Shown: piece by piece, positions 19,123 through 28,437 of the stretch | Numbering within the stretch: position 1 is the first letter of the stretch | Layout: the number at the start of each line of letters is the position of its first letter | Assembly (NCBI GenBank): GCA_009996615.1 | Contig: JAACZU010000008.1 | Span: forward strand, 141,727 to 178,217 | DNA from: Rhodanobacteraceae bacterium | Lineage (GTDB): Bacteria; Pseudomonadota; Gammaproteobacteria; Xanthomonadales; Rhodanobacteraceae | Length of the DNA stretch: 36,491 nucleotides | Direction of reading: 5' to 3' | Made by a program: the position numbers and the translations under genes | The notes under the pieces: generated by a model | Database searches by the model: none | What the model was told of the DNA's origin: nothing | What the model saw: the letters and a program-made list of their open reading frames with translations, nothing else

Positions 19123-20277
19123 TCAGGCGAACTGGCGGCGGAAGCGCGCCAGCCCGGCGCCGAACGCGAGCGCGCCGAGCAGCGCCATCGCCAGCAGCGG
19201 CTGCGCCAGCTCGGCCAGCGTCATGCCCTTGAGCAGCACGCCGAAGCCGGCATCGATGTAGTAGTGCATCGGCGACACCGCCATCAGCACGCGCACCGGC
19301 GTGGCCAGCGCCTCCGGCGGCGTCCACATGCCGGACAGGAACATCATCGGCGCCAGCACCATGATCGCGAGCATGCCGACCTGTGCCAGGTTGCGCGCGA
19401 TCGTCGCCAGCAGCAGGCCGATGCCCGAGGTGGTGAACACGTACAGCGCGCTGATCGCGTAGAACAGCGGCAGGCTGCCGCGGATCGGCACGTCGAAGAC
19501 GCCGCGCAGCACGAGCGCGATCGCCAGCGTGACGCCGGCCAGGATCACCAGCGTCATGGCCAGCACCTTGGGCAACAGGATCTCCAGCGGGCGCAGCGGC
19601 GACACCAGCAACTGCTCGATCGTGCCGCGTTCCTTCTCGCGCACCGCCGCCACTGCCGGCAGGATGATCGCGAACACCGTGACCAGCATCAGCAGTTCGG
19701 CGATGCCCATGAACCAGGCTTCGTTCTGGTTCGCGTTGAACAGCGCGCGCTGGGCGTTGTCGACGCCGGGCAGGCGCCCGCCGGCGCCGGTCGCGGCCAG
19801 CCGTGCGGCGCCCTGTTCGAGGTTGTAGCGGCCGACGATCTCGGCGGCGTGGCTGCCGGCGAGCAGGCCGAGCACGCTGTTGCTGCTGTCGACCAGGTAC
19901 TGCACGGCGGCCTGCCGGCCGGCGCCCAGATCGGCCTGGAACCGTGGCGGGATCTGCATCACGACCATGCTGCGGCCGGTGTCGAGCAGCTGCTGCGCGG
20001 CGCGCGGATCGCCCGGCGCTGCCACGCGCTGGAATTCCGGCGGCTGGAAGCGGCTGGCCAGCTCGCGCGAGGCGTGGCTCATGTCCTGGTCCATCACCGC
20101 GATCGTCGCATTGTGCAGCGAGAAGCTCAGGCCCGAACCGGCCAGGTAGATGTCGACCGTGAACACGTACAGCAGGAACAGGATCAGCACGCGGTCGCGC
20201 CACAGCTGCAGCAGCTCCTTGCGCACCAGCTCCAGCCCGCGGCCGAGCACGTCGCGCCAGTCCATCCGGCTCATCAT
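19123..20277 (-). CDS. ABC-2 type transporter permease (YbhR/YhhJ-like), second of pair
   Basis: This 384-aa inner-membrane permease has one N-terminal helix (LILFLLYVFTVDIYLAG), a large periplasmic loop with SLHNATIAVMDQD, and a C-terminal block of five helices typical of ABC2_membrane_3 proteins (FMGIAELLMLVTVFAIILP, VREKERGTIEQLLVSPL, AGVTLAIALV, FTTSGIGLLLATIA, MLAIMVLAPMMFLSGMWTPP). The VREKERGTIEQL coupling-helix segment contacts the ATPase. The start at 20277 overlaps the stop of the preceding permease as ATGA. It is the last gene of the ten-gene operon and forms a heterodimer with the neighbouring permease. Confidence 0.9.
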   Translation of the reverse strand: MMSRMDWRDVLGRGLELVRKELLQLWRDRVLILFLLYVFTVDIYLAGSGLSFSLHNATIAVMDQDMSHASRELASRFQPPEFQRVAAPGDPRAAQQLLDTGRSMVVMQIPPRFQADLGAGRQAAVQYLVDSSNSVLGLLAGSHAAEIVGRYNLEQGAARLAATGAGGRLPGVDNAQRALFNANQNEAWFMGIAELLMLVTVFAIILPAVAAVREKERGTIEQLLVSPLRPLEILLPKVLAMTLVILAGVTLAIALVLRGVFDVPIRGSLPLFYAISALYVFTTSGIGLLLATIARNLAQVGMLAIMVLAPMMFLSGMWTPPEALATPVRVLMAVSPMHYYIDAGFGVLLKGMTLAELAQPLLAMALLGALAFGAGLARFRRQFA

Positions 20278-21428
20278 GTCCGCGGCCTCTTGGAGAACAG
20301 CAGGTAGCCGGCCGCCATCAGCAGCGCCGCATAGCCGGCCAGCACCAGCAGGTTCGGCCACAGCACGGGCCAGCCGACGCCCTTCAGGAACGAGCCGGTG
20401 GCGACCTGCGCGTAGTACATCGCCGGCAGCAGGTGGGCGACACCGGCAGCGGCTGGCGACAGCGACTCGATCGGGATGATCGCGCCCGAATACAGCGCGG
20501 CCGGGACCACGGTGACGATCGCCACGACCACCATCGCCGCCGTCTGCGTGCGCACCAGCACCGAGATGACCAGGCCGATGCCGGTGGTGCACACCACGTA
20601 CATCGCGGTGGCGAGCGCAAAGAACAGCGGATCACCCTTGAACGGCGCGCCGAACAGGTAGCGCGCCAGCAGGAACAGCAGCAACGCGTTGAACAGCGAG
20701 ATGACGACGTACGGGACCAGCTTGCCGAGCAGGAACTCGGCCTTGCTCACGGTCGAGGCGTAGATGTTGAAGATCGAGCCGCTCTCCTTCTCGCGCACCA
20801 CGCCCAGCACGGTCAGGAACGGCGGCGCGATCATCAGGATCACCATGATCAGCTTGGGCGCCATCGACCATACGCTGCGCAGCGGCTGGTTGTAGAGGTT
20901 GCGCGTCTCCAGCCGCACCGGCTGCGCGAGCGCGGCCAGGCTGCGCTCGTCGGCGCCGGTGGCGGCGCGCGCCCACTCCAGCGCGATGCCGGTCGAGGCC
21001 TGCGCGTTGATCGCCAGCACGTAGCCGCGCATCGTCATCGCGCGCACCGGAAAGGTGCCGTCGATGACGGTCTGCACGCGGACGCTGCGGCCGGCGGCAA
21101 GGTCGCGGCCGAAACCGGGCGGGATGACCAGCACCGCGCGCAGCGCGTTGGCCGCGACGAGGCGGTCGATCGCGCCTTCGTCGGCCAGGCGGCCGCGGAA
21201 ATCGAAGTAGCGCGAGTCGCTGAAATGGCTGGCGTAGTCGCGCGAGGCCGGCGTGTCGTCGTGATCGACCACCGCGAACGGGATGTTCTCCACGTCCAGC
21301 GACAGGCCGTAGCCGAACAGCAGCATCAGGACCACCGGCACGACCAGGCACAGGGCCAGGAACAGCCGGTCGCGGCGGATCTCCTGCCACTCCTTGCGCG
21401 CGACCACCATGGCGCGGACGAGCTTCAT
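20274..21428 (-). CDS. ABC-2 type transporter permease (YbhS-like), first of pair
   Basis: This 384-aa permease has the same layout and length as its neighbour: MKLVRAMVVARKEWQEIRRDRLFLALCLVVPVVLMLLFGYGLSLD (first helix), a periplasmic domain with PFAVVDHDD and DGTFPVRA, then the membrane block from SVWSMAPKLIMVILMIAPPFL through VREKESGSIFNIYAS to LLVLAGYAALLMAAGYL. The duplication of permeases matches the E. coli YbhS/YbhR pair. The ATG at 21428 overlaps the ATPase stop as ATGA, so the subunits are translationally coupled. Export substrate is not determined by sequence. Confidence 0.9.
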   Translation of the reverse strand: MKLVRAMVVARKEWQEIRRDRLFLALCLVVPVVLMLLFGYGLSLDVENIPFAVVDHDDTPASRDYASHFSDSRYFDFRGRLADEGAIDRLVAANALRAVLVIPPGFGRDLAAGRSVRVQTVIDGTFPVRAMTMRGYVLAINAQASTGIALEWARAATGADERSLAALAQPVRLETRNLYNQPLRSVWSMAPKLIMVILMIAPPFLTVLGVVREKESGSIFNIYASTVSKAEFLLGKLVPYVVISLFNALLLFLLARYLFGAPFKGDPLFFALATAMYVVCTTGIGLVISVLVRTQTAAMVVVAIVTVVPAALYSGAIIPIESLSPAAAGVAHLLPAMYYAQVATGSFLKGVGWPVLWPNLLVLAGYAALLMAAGYLLFSKRPRT

Positions 21429-23407
21429 TGTGCGGCCTCGCGTTCGAGTTCGAGGACGCGCTCGACGAACACGTCCTCCATGGTCAGCGGCCGGCGGTGC
21501 GGCGGCCCGGCCTGCAGGCCAAGCGGCGCGAGCACGCCGGCGACGCGCGCCGGCAGCGTCGCACCGTCCGGGTCGAGCACGTGCACGGCGGTGCCGTACA
21601 GGCTCGCGCCGGCGAAGCCGGCGGCCTGCAGCGCCTTGACCGTCGCCTGCGGCGTCGGCGTGTCGAACGCCCACAGCTCGCCGCGGCGCCCGGCGAGCTC
21701 GGCCTTGAGCTGCTCCGGGCTGGCATCGGCCACCACGCGCCCGGCATAGAGCAGGCTGATGTGATCGCACTGCTCGGCCTCGCTCATGTAGTGCGTGGTG
21801 ATCAGCAGGGCCACGCCCTCGTGCCGCGCGAGCCGGAACAGGATGTCCCAGAACCGGCGCCGGCCGACCGGGTCGACGCCGGAAGTCGGCTCGTCGAGGA
21901 ACACCACCTCCGGTTCGTGCACCAGCGCGCAGGCCAGCGCCAGGCGCTGGCGCCGGCCCATCGGCAGGTCGCCGGCGAGCATGTCCTCGATGCCCTCGAT
22001 GTCGCACAGGCGCATCAGTTCGCGCACGCGCTCGTCGCGCCGCGCGCGCGGCACGCCGTAGATCGCGGCGAACAGGCGCAGGTTCTCGCGCACGGTCATG
22101 TCCAGGTACAGCGAGAACGCCTGCGACATGTAGCCGATGCGGCGCTTGATCTGGCCCGGCGCGCGGATCATGTCCGCCCCGGCCACCGCCCCGCTGCCGG
22201 CGTTGGGCGGCTGGATGCCGTTGAGCATCTTGATCACGGTGGTCTTGCCGGCGCCGTTGGCGCCGAGAAGGCCGAAGATCTCGCCCGGCTTGACCGTGAA
22301 GCTGACCTGGTCGACCGCACGGAAGTCGCCGAACTGGCGCACCAGCCCGCGCGCCTCGATCGCGTTGTAGTCCGGCGCGTGCGTGCGCTCCATCCGCTTC
22401 GCTGGCGCCGGCGCGGGCGCGAAGCGCGCGGCGGCCACGCCCGCACTCGCCGCGCGCGCGATGAACAGGTCCTCCAGGTCGGGGGCGTCGACGTCGAGCG
22501 CCTCGATGGCCAGTCCGGCCAGCGCCTCGCGCACGCGCGCCTCGGCCGAGCGGGCACGCGCCGGCGCGTCCTCGCCCGGCACCGCGTCGACCACCGTGCG
22601 CAGCCACGGGCCGCGCAGGATGGTGTCGCGGAAGCTCGCGCCGAGCCGGCGTTGCGCCTCGACCTGTTCGCGGCATTTCACACTGACCACCGTGGCCGGC
22701 AGCGCCGCGAGCAGTTCTGCCGGCGTGCCCTCGGCGAGTACGCGGCCGCCGAGCATCATCGTCGCGGTGGCGAAGCGCGCCGCCTCGTCCATGTAGGCCG
22801 TGCTGACCAGCGCGGTCAGGCCGCGCACGCTGACCAGCTCGTCGAGGATCGCCCAGAAGTCGCGGCGCGACACCGGGTCCACGCCGGTGGTCGGCTCGTC
22901 CAGGATGATCAGCTCGGGCTCGTGGATCAGCGTGCAGACCAGGCCGAGCTTCTGCTTCATGCCGCCGGAGAGCTTCTTCATCGGCCGGTCGCGGAAACGC
23001 TCCAGCCGCGTCATCGCCAGCAGCTGGCGCTTGCGCGCGGCCAGCGCCTGCTCGTCGACGCCGCGCAGGCGCGCGAAGAAGTCGATGTTCTCCTCGATCG
23101 ACAGCTCCGCGTAGAGGTTCTGGCCCAGGCCCTGCGGCATCAGGCCGATGCGCTGCTTCACGCGCTCGGCGTCGCGCTCGGACGCGATCGCCTGGCCGAA
23201 CACCTCGACCGTGCCGCCATCATGCGTCAGCACGCCGGCCACGATCTTCATCAGGCTGCTCTTGCCGGCGCCGTCGGGGCCGATCAGGCCATGCATGCGG
23301 CCGCGCTGCACGCACAGGTCGACGCCGTCGACGGCAACGCGGGCGGCGTAGCGCTTGAGCAGGCCGCGCAGGCGCACGACCGCCTCGCCGGCAGGCGCAA
23401 CGGCCAT
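21425..23407 (-). CDS. ABC transporter with two fused ATPase domains (YbhF-like)
   Basis: This roughly 660-aa protein carries two nucleotide-binding domains in tandem. Domain 1 has Walker A GPDGAGKSS, signature LSGGMKQKL and Walker B LIILDEPTTGVDP. Domain 2 (from about residue 350) has Walker A GANGAGKTT and Walker B VVFLDEPTSGVDP, but its signature reads LPMGRRQRL instead of LSGGQ. I recall a similar altered motif in YbhF relatives. The start is ambiguous: ATG at 23407, 5 bp after the HlyD stop, or ATG at 23434, which would overlap it. It powers the two downstream permeases and works with the HlyD and TolC proteins encoded upstream. Confidence 0.92.
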   Translation of the reverse strand: MAVAPAGEAVVRLRGLLKRYAARVAVDGVDLCVQRGRMHGLIGPDGAGKSSLMKIVAGVLTHDGGTVEVFGQAIASERDAERVKQRIGLMPQGLGQNLYAELSIEENIDFFARLRGVDEQALAARKRQLLAMTRLERFRDRPMKKLSGGMKQKLGLVCTLIHEPELIILDEPTTGVDPVSRRDFWAILDELVSVRGLTALVSTAYMDEAARFATATMMLGGRVLAEGTPAELLAALPATVVSVKCREQVEAQRRLGASFRDTILRGPWLRTVVDAVPGEDAPARARSAEARVREALAGLAIEALDVDAPDLEDLFIARAASAGVAAARFAPAPAPAKRMERTHAPDYNAIEARGLVRQFGDFRAVDQVSFTVKPGEIFGLLGANGAGKTTVIKMLNGIQPPNAGSGAVAGADMIRAPGQIKRRIGYMSQAFSLYLDMTVRENLRLFAAIYGVPRARRDERVRELMRLCDIEGIEDMLAGDLPMGRRQRLALACALVHEPEVVFLDEPTSGVDPVGRRRFWDILFRLARHEGVALLITTHYMSEAEQCDHISLLYAGRVVADASPEQLKAELAGRRGELWAFDTPTPQATVKALQAAGFAGASLYGTAVHVLDPDGATLPARVAGVLAPLGLQAGPPHRRPLTMEDVFVERVLELEREAAQ

Positions 23408-23412
23408 CGCCG

Positions 23413-24534
23413 TCACCAGTTCGGCGCGCGCCAAGGCACGGTGCTGTCGCAGCGGATCACGGCGTCGGCCGGAATGCCGGGCGTGAGCACGTGGTCCGGG
23501 TTGGCGTCGAGGTAGAGCTTGGTGCGGTAGACCTGCTTGACGCGCTCGTCGCGGGTCTGCACCTCCTTGGGGGTGAACTCGGCGCGGCTGGCGATCGTGT
23601 CGAGCGTGGCCGCGAACGCGCGGTCCGGGAACGCGTCGACGTGCACGCGCGCCGGCAGGCCGCGCTTGAGCTTGCCGATCTCGATCGCCGGCACGAACGC
23701 GGTCAGGTACAGGTGGTCGAGGTCGACCAGTTCCAGCAGCGGCGCGCCGGCGGCCATGACGACGCCGGGTTCGGCGATGCGCGTGGTGACGATGCCGGCG
23801 ACCGGCGCGCGCACGGCCAGGTCGCGCGCAACGCTGTCGACCTCATCGAGGCCGGCGCGCGCACGCGCGAGCTCGGCCGCCAGCGCGGCCACCTCGTCGC
23901 GCTTGGCGCCGATGCGCGCCGGCCCGAGCCGGGCATTGGCCAGCGCGCGTTCGGCCACCGCGACGCCGGCGCCGGCCGACACGCGGTCGGCGCGGCGCGC
24001 GGCGAGCAGCAGCTCGGCCTCCTCGCGCCGGTGCCGCTCGATCGAGCCTTCCTGCTCGAGCGCACGCATGCGCTCGACGTCGCGCGCGGCCTGGTCCTCG
24101 GCCGCCTGCGCCTTGCCGAGCACGGCGCGCGCATTGGCCAAGCCGGCCTCGGCGCTGGCCACCGCCAGCGGCACCTCCTGCTCGGCGACCTCGAGCGCCG
24201 CCTGCGCCGCCTTCAGCCTGGCCTCGAGCGCGGCCACCGCCTGGCGCGCCTGGTCCACCTTGGCGCGCACCTGGTCGTCCTCGAGGGTGGCGAGTACCTC
24301 GCCGGCCTGCACCGCCTGGCCTTCGCGCACCCGCACTTCGTGCACGCGCCCGGCGACCTTCGCGGCGGCGACGTAGCGGTCGCCCTCGATGCGGCCGTTG
24401 GCGAGGATCAGGCCGTCGGGCCAGGCGTGGTAGTGGCGCCAAGCCAAGACGGCGCCGGCCACGAGGACGAGCGCGGCGACGGCGGGCACGACGAGGCGGC
24501 GGCGACGGGGTTCGGAAACGGGAACGTCTGGCAT
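23413..24534 (-). CDS. HlyD-family periplasmic adaptor (YbhG/YhiI-like)
   Basis: This 373-aa membrane-fusion protein has an N-terminal anchor (RRRRLVVPAVAALVLVAGAVLAW, about residues 9-31), a barrel-sandwich half motif (VAGRVHEVRVREGQAVQAGEVLATLEDDQ), a long alpha-hairpin rich in Ala/Glu (about residues 85-220) and a second lipoyl half (LAVRAPVAGIVTTRIAEPGVVMAAGAPLLELVDLDHLY). It links the inner-membrane ABC permeases to the TolC-type channel. The start at 24534 follows the TolC-like stop by 11 bp. Four components of one tripartite exporter are thus contiguous. Confidence 0.92.
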   Translation of the reverse strand: MPDVPVSEPRRRRLVVPAVAALVLVAGAVLAWRHYHAWPDGLILANGRIEGDRYVAAAKVAGRVHEVRVREGQAVQAGEVLATLEDDQVRAKVDQARQAVAALEARLKAAQAALEVAEQEVPLAVASAEAGLANARAVLGKAQAAEDQAARDVERMRALEQEGSIERHRREEAELLLAARRADRVSAGAGVAVAERALANARLGPARIGAKRDEVAALAAELARARAGLDEVDSVARDLAVRAPVAGIVTTRIAEPGVVMAAGAPLLELVDLDHLYLTAFVPAIEIGKLKRGLPARVHVDAFPDRAFAATLDTIASRAEFTPKEVQTRDERVKQVYRTKLYLDANPDHVLTPGIPADAVIRCDSTVPWRAPNW

Positions 24535-24545
24535 CGGGGCTGTCC

Positions 24546-25835
24546 TCACAGGCGGCCGAGCGCGCGGTCGAGGTCGACCTCGGCGAACGCGGCGTCGTAG
24601 CGGGCGATCTGGTAGCGGGTCTCGGCGGCGCTGTTCTCGCGCTCGGCATCGAGCACGTCGGCATTGGTGCCCAGGCCCTCGCGGTAGCGCGAACGGGCCA
24701 CGCGCAGGTTTTCGGCGGCGGCGGCGAGCGCGCCGTGCGCGACCACCAGGCGGTCGCGCGCATCGCCCAGCGCCAGCCAGGCGCGGCGCACGTCCAGCTC
24801 GACCAGCGAGCGGGCCTCCTCGCCGCGCTCGCGCGCAGCCTCGGCCTGCTGCGCATAGCGGCCGGCTTCGGCGCGCACGCGGCCACCGTCGAAAAAGGTC
24901 CAGCTCAGCGTCGCGCCGACCAGCCAGGTGCCTTGCGTGCCGAGGCGGTCGCTGTCCCAGCGCGCGTAGCCGCCGACGAGGGCGAGGCTGGGCAGGTTCT
25001 CCGCGCGCTTGCTCGCCGCCAGCCGCTCGGCCGCCTCGGCGGCGCTGCCGAGCGCCTTGATCTCCTCGCGCCGTGCCAGCGCATCGCGGGTCAGCACGGC
25101 CAGTTCGCCGGGCGCCTGCTGCGATGGCTCGCGCCCGGCCAGCACGACGACGGCGTCGAGCGCACGGCCGAGCTGGCGGTTGTAGGCCGCGCGCGCCAGG
25201 TCCAGGCGGTTCTCGCCCTGGCGCACCTGCTGGTTCATGTCCGCCAGCATCACCTCGACCGCGAGCACGTCCTTCTTCGGCACGTAGCCCCTGGCGTGCA
25301 GGTTGCCGACGTCGCGTGCGTGCGCCTGCAGGCTGGCCTGCGCATCGCGCGTGACGGCGAGCAGGCGCTCGGCCTTGAGCACGTCGAAGTAGCGCTGCGC
25401 GACCTGCAGGCGCAGGTCGCGTGCGCCGGCCCCTTCGCGCTCGGCGGCGGCGGCGGCGCCGGCGCGCGCGGCCTCGACCGCATTGGCGATGCGGCCGCTG
25501 GTGAACAGCGGCATGCTGGCGACGACACCGCCGATGCCGAGGTCGCGGTCGGCGGCGATCGGCAACTCCAGCCCGAACGCGGGCAACTGCACGATCGTCT
25601 GCGGCGGCGTGTCCACGTGCAGGCGCGCGGCCTGTGCCTGCAGCGTGGGCAGGCGCAGCGCCTGCGCCGCCCGCGCGCCCTCGCGCGCGGCCGCGGTGTC
25701 GGCGCGTGCGGCGGCCAGGCCGTGGTCGGCCGCCTCGGCTGCCTGCCAGGCCTGCTCGAGCGTTTCGGCGCCGGACGCCGGCGCCGCGAGAGCAGCCAGC
25801 GCGAGCGCCAGCCACCGATGTGCCAGCGCGCTCAT
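24546..25835 (-). CDS. TolC-family outer membrane efflux protein
   Basis: This 429-aa outer-membrane channel subunit has a signal peptide MSALAHRWLALALAALAAPASGAE, then the two OEP repeats of alternating coiled coil and beta strands: LEQAWQAAEAADHGLAAARAD, GIGGVVASMPLFTSGRIANAVEAA and, in the second half, RAEAGRYAQQ and SRYREGLGTNADVLDAERENSAAETRYQIARYD. The start at 25835 overlaps the acetate kinase stop as ATGA, linking exporter expression to the metabolic half of the operon. Family trimers span outer membrane and periplasm. Confidence 0.92.
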   Translation of the reverse strand: MSALAHRWLALALAALAAPASGAETLEQAWQAAEAADHGLAAARADTAAAREGARAAQALRLPTLQAQAARLHVDTPPQTIVQLPAFGLELPIAADRDLGIGGVVASMPLFTSGRIANAVEAARAGAAAAAEREGAGARDLRLQVAQRYFDVLKAERLLAVTRDAQASLQAHARDVGNLHARGYVPKKDVLAVEVMLADMNQQVRQGENRLDLARAAYNRQLGRALDAVVVLAGREPSQQAPGELAVLTRDALARREEIKALGSAAEAAERLAASKRAENLPSLALVGGYARWDSDRLGTQGTWLVGATLSWTFFDGGRVRAEAGRYAQQAEAARERGEEARSLVELDVRRAWLALGDARDRLVVAHGALAAAAENLRVARSRYREGLGTNADVLDAERENSAAETRYQIARYDAAFAEVDLDRALGRL

Positions 25836-27013
25836 GCTGCCACCTGCTCGTGCGCGCGCAGCGCGGCGACCCACTCCTCGTTGGTCGGCTCCACGGCGAC
25901 CGCGACGGCGCTGTCGTGCGTGGAGACCAGCGGCGCATGTGCGGCATTGGCCTGCGTGTCGAGGCGCACGCCGAGATAGCCCAGTGCGGCGCAGACACGC
26001 TCGCGGATCACCGCATTGTGCTCGCCGATGCCGGCAGTGAAGACCAGCATGTCCAGGCCACCGAGCACCGCGGCGAGTGCGCCGATCTCGCGCACGATGC
26101 GGCGCACGTACAGCGCCAGCGCGGCCTGCACGCGCGGATTGGCGGCCTCCTGCGGCAACAGCACGCGCGGATCGGACGACACGCCCGACACGCCGAGCAG
26201 GCCGGACCGGTGGTAGAGAAGCTGGCCCACTTCCTCAAGGCTCAGCTTCTCGATCTGCATCAGGTAGATCACCGCGCCGGGGTCGAGCGCGCCGGTGCGC
26301 GTGCCCATCATCAACCCGTCGAGCGCCGAGAAGCCCATCGTGGTCGCCACGCTGCGCAGGTCCTGCATCGCGCACAGGCTGGCGCCGCTGCCGAGGTGGG
26401 CGACGATGGTGCGACCGCGCGCCCTGTCGCCGTAGCGCTCGGCCAGCGCGATCGACTGGTATTCGTAGGACAGGCCATGGAAGCCGTAGCGGCGCAGGCC
26501 GCGCTCCCACGCATCCCACGACAGCGGCAGCATCCGTTCGACCGCCGGCATGTCGTGGTGGAACGCGGTGTCGAAGCAGGCGACCTGCGGCAGGTCCGGG
26601 CTGGACTGGAGCAGTGCCGCGATCGCCTCCAGCGCGAACGGCTGGTGCAGCGGCGCCAGCGGAATGTAGTCGCGCAGGTCGGCCAGCACGGCCGCGTCCA
26701 CGCGCACCGGCGCGAAATACTTGCTGCCGCCGTGCACGACGCGGTGCGCGATCGCGCGGATGCGCCGGCCGCCGAGTCGCGCCAGCACGCGCGCGCGGAT
26801 GTGCTCGAGGGCGGCGTGGTAGGGACGCTGCGGATCGAGCGCGACCGGGCCCGGCGCGACGCCGGTCTCGCCGAAGGTCGGCGCCGGGCCGGCGATGCCG
26901 TCGACCTTGCCGTTCCACAGCGGCGTGCGCGGCAGCGGCGCGCGCGCGGCGTCGAACAGCGCGAACTTGATGCTCGACGAGCCGCAGTTGAGGACCAGGA
27001 TCAGTTCGCTCAC
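25832..27013 (-). CDS. ackA: Acetate kinase
   Basis: This 393-aa ASKHA-fold kinase interconverts acetyl phosphate + ADP with acetate + ATP. It opens LILVLNCGSSSIKFALFD (phosphate 1 motif) and retains HRVVHGG, the catalytic region PLAPLHQPFALEAI, AYSYEYQ-type HGLSYEYQSIA, and VAHLGSGASLCA; the last segments VFTAGIGEHNAVIRERVC bind adenosine. Length is normal for the family. The ATG at 27013 overlaps the MaoC-Pta stop as ATGA, so the two enzymes of the acetyl-CoA to acetate route are coupled. Confidence 0.96.
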   Translation of the reverse strand: MSELILVLNCGSSSIKFALFDAARAPLPRTPLWNGKVDGIAGPAPTFGETGVAPGPVALDPQRPYHAALEHIRARVLARLGGRRIRAIAHRVVHGGSKYFAPVRVDAAVLADLRDYIPLAPLHQPFALEAIAALLQSSPDLPQVACFDTAFHHDMPAVERMLPLSWDAWERGLRRYGFHGLSYEYQSIALAERYGDRARGRTIVAHLGSGASLCAMQDLRSVATTMGFSALDGLMMGTRTGALDPGAVIYLMQIEKLSLEEVGQLLYHRSGLLGVSGVSSDPRVLLPQEAANPRVQAALALYVRRIVREIGALAAVLGGLDMLVFTAGIGEHNAVIRERVCAALGYLGVRLDTQANAAHAPLVSTHDSAVAVAVEPTNEEWVAALRAHEQVAA

Positions 27014-28437
27014 GGCGGCGTCGTCCGGTGGTGGTGGGCGAGCAGCAGCGCGAGCGCGCAGGAGGCGATGCGCGATTCACGCGAGTCGGCGCGGCTGGTC
27101 AGCACGATTGGCACGCGCGCGCCGAGCACGATGCCGGCACTGGCGGCGCCGCCCAGGTACTCCAGCTGCTTGGCCAGCATGTTGCCGCTCTCCAGGTCCG
27201 GCACGACCAGGATGTCGGCGGCGCCGGCGACCTCGGAGCGGATGCCCTTGATGCGTGCCGCCGCCACCGAGATCGCGTTGTCGAACGCAAGCGGCCCGTC
27301 CAGCATGCCGCCGGCGATCTGGCCGCGGTCGGCCATCTTGCACAACGCGGCCGCGTCGAGCGTGGCCGGCATGGCGGCGCTGACCGTCTCCACCGCGGCC
27401 AGGATCGCCACGCGCGGTTGCGCCACGCCGATCGCATGCGCGAGGTCGATCGCGTTGCGGATGATGTCGGCCTTGTGCTCCAGCGTCGGCGCGATGTTGA
27501 TCGCCGCATCGGTGATGATGAACGGGCGCGGATAGGCCGGCGTCTGCATCAGGAAGCAATGGCTGACGCGGCGCGCGGTGCGCAGCCCGCCGATGGCATC
27601 GACCACCGCCGCCATCAGCTCGTCGGTGTGCAGGCTGCCCTTCATCAGCGCCTCGACCTCGCCGCAGCGGGCCAGCTCGACCGCGCGTGCGGCGGCGGCG
27701 TGGCTGTGCGGCACGTCCTCGATGGCGATGCCGGACAGGTCCAGCCCGGCCGCCGCGGCGACCGCCACGAGGCGCGCGCGCGGCGCCACCAGCACCGGCT
27801 CGATCAAGCCGGCCGCGCGCGCGTCCAGCGCGGCCGACAGGCTCAGCTCGTCGCACGGATGCACGACCGCGGTGCGCACCGCGGGCAGCGGACGCACGTG
27901 CTCGAGCAGGCGCCGCGCGCCGTCCTTGCCGGCGCACAGGCGCACGTCCGGCAGCGTCGAGCGCGGCCGCTCGATCCGTTCGGTCGGCGCGATCACGCTG
28001 GCCTCGCCGTCGATCACGGTGGTGCCGTCCTGGTTGATGCACTGGCAGGCCAGGCGCAGGCGGTGCCGCTCCACGTCGCGCTCGATCACGGTCACGCGCA
28101 CGGTCAGCGTGTCGCCGATGCGCACCGGCGCGAGGAAACGCAGGGTCTGCCCGAGGTAGATCGTGCCGGGCCCGGGCAGGCGCGTGCCGAGCACGGCGGA
28201 GATCAGCGCCCCACCCCACATGCCGTGGGCGATCACGCCCTGGAAGCGACTGGCGGCGGCGAACTGCGGGTCCAGGTGCTGCGGATTGACGTCGCCGGAC
28301 ATGACCGCGAACAACTGGATGTCCGCCGCGCCCAGCGTGCGCTCGATGCTGGCCGAATCGCCGACGGCGATCTCGTCGAAGGTGCGGTTGCGCACGATGC
28401 CGAGCGCGTCGGCGGACTGCGAAGCGGAGTCGGTCAT
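27010..28437 (-). CDS. Fused MaoC-type enoyl-CoA hydratase / phosphate acetyltransferase
   Basis: This 475-aa protein joins an N-terminal hot-dog MaoC domain (about residues 10-150; signature MSGDVNPQHLDPQFAA and GVIAHGMWGGALIS) to a C-terminal phosphate acetyl/butyryltransferase domain (about 170-475; MKGSLHTDELMAAV, SHCFLMQTPAYPRPFIITDAAINI, VVPDLESGNMLAKQLEYLGGA). The MaoC half could supply (R)-3-hydroxyacyl-CoA to the PHA synthase, while the Pta half makes acetyl phosphate for AckA. The start MTDSASQS at 28437 overlaps the phasin-like stop as ATGA; the longer open frame upstream is unrelated. Butyryl instead of acetyl specificity cannot be excluded. Confidence 0.9.
   Translation of the reverse strand: MTDSASQSADALGIVRNRTFDEIAVGDSASIERTLGAADIQLFAVMSGDVNPQHLDPQFAAASRFQGVIAHGMWGGALISAVLGTRLPGPGTIYLGQTLRFLAPVRIGDTLTVRVTVIERDVERHRLRLACQCINQDGTTVIDGEASVIAPTERIERPRSTLPDVRLCAGKDGARRLLEHVRPLPAVRTAVVHPCDELSLSAALDARAAGLIEPVLVAPRARLVAVAAAAGLDLSGIAIEDVPHSHAAAARAVELARCGEVEALMKGSLHTDELMAAVVDAIGGLRTARRVSHCFLMQTPAYPRPFIITDAAINIAPTLEHKADIIRNAIDLAHAIGVAQPRVAILAAVETVSAAMPATLDAAALCKMADRGQIAGGMLDGPLAFDNAISVAAARIKGIRSEVAGAADILVVPDLESGNMLAKQLEYLGGAASAGIVLGARVPIVLTSRADSRESRIASCALALLLAHHHRTTPP

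Noticed and set aside
24546..25998. A single HlyD frame of 861 codons reaching into the TolC-like gene
   Set aside because: The upstream half is out of frame with the TolC-like gene and is a shadow; HlyD has its own start at 24534.
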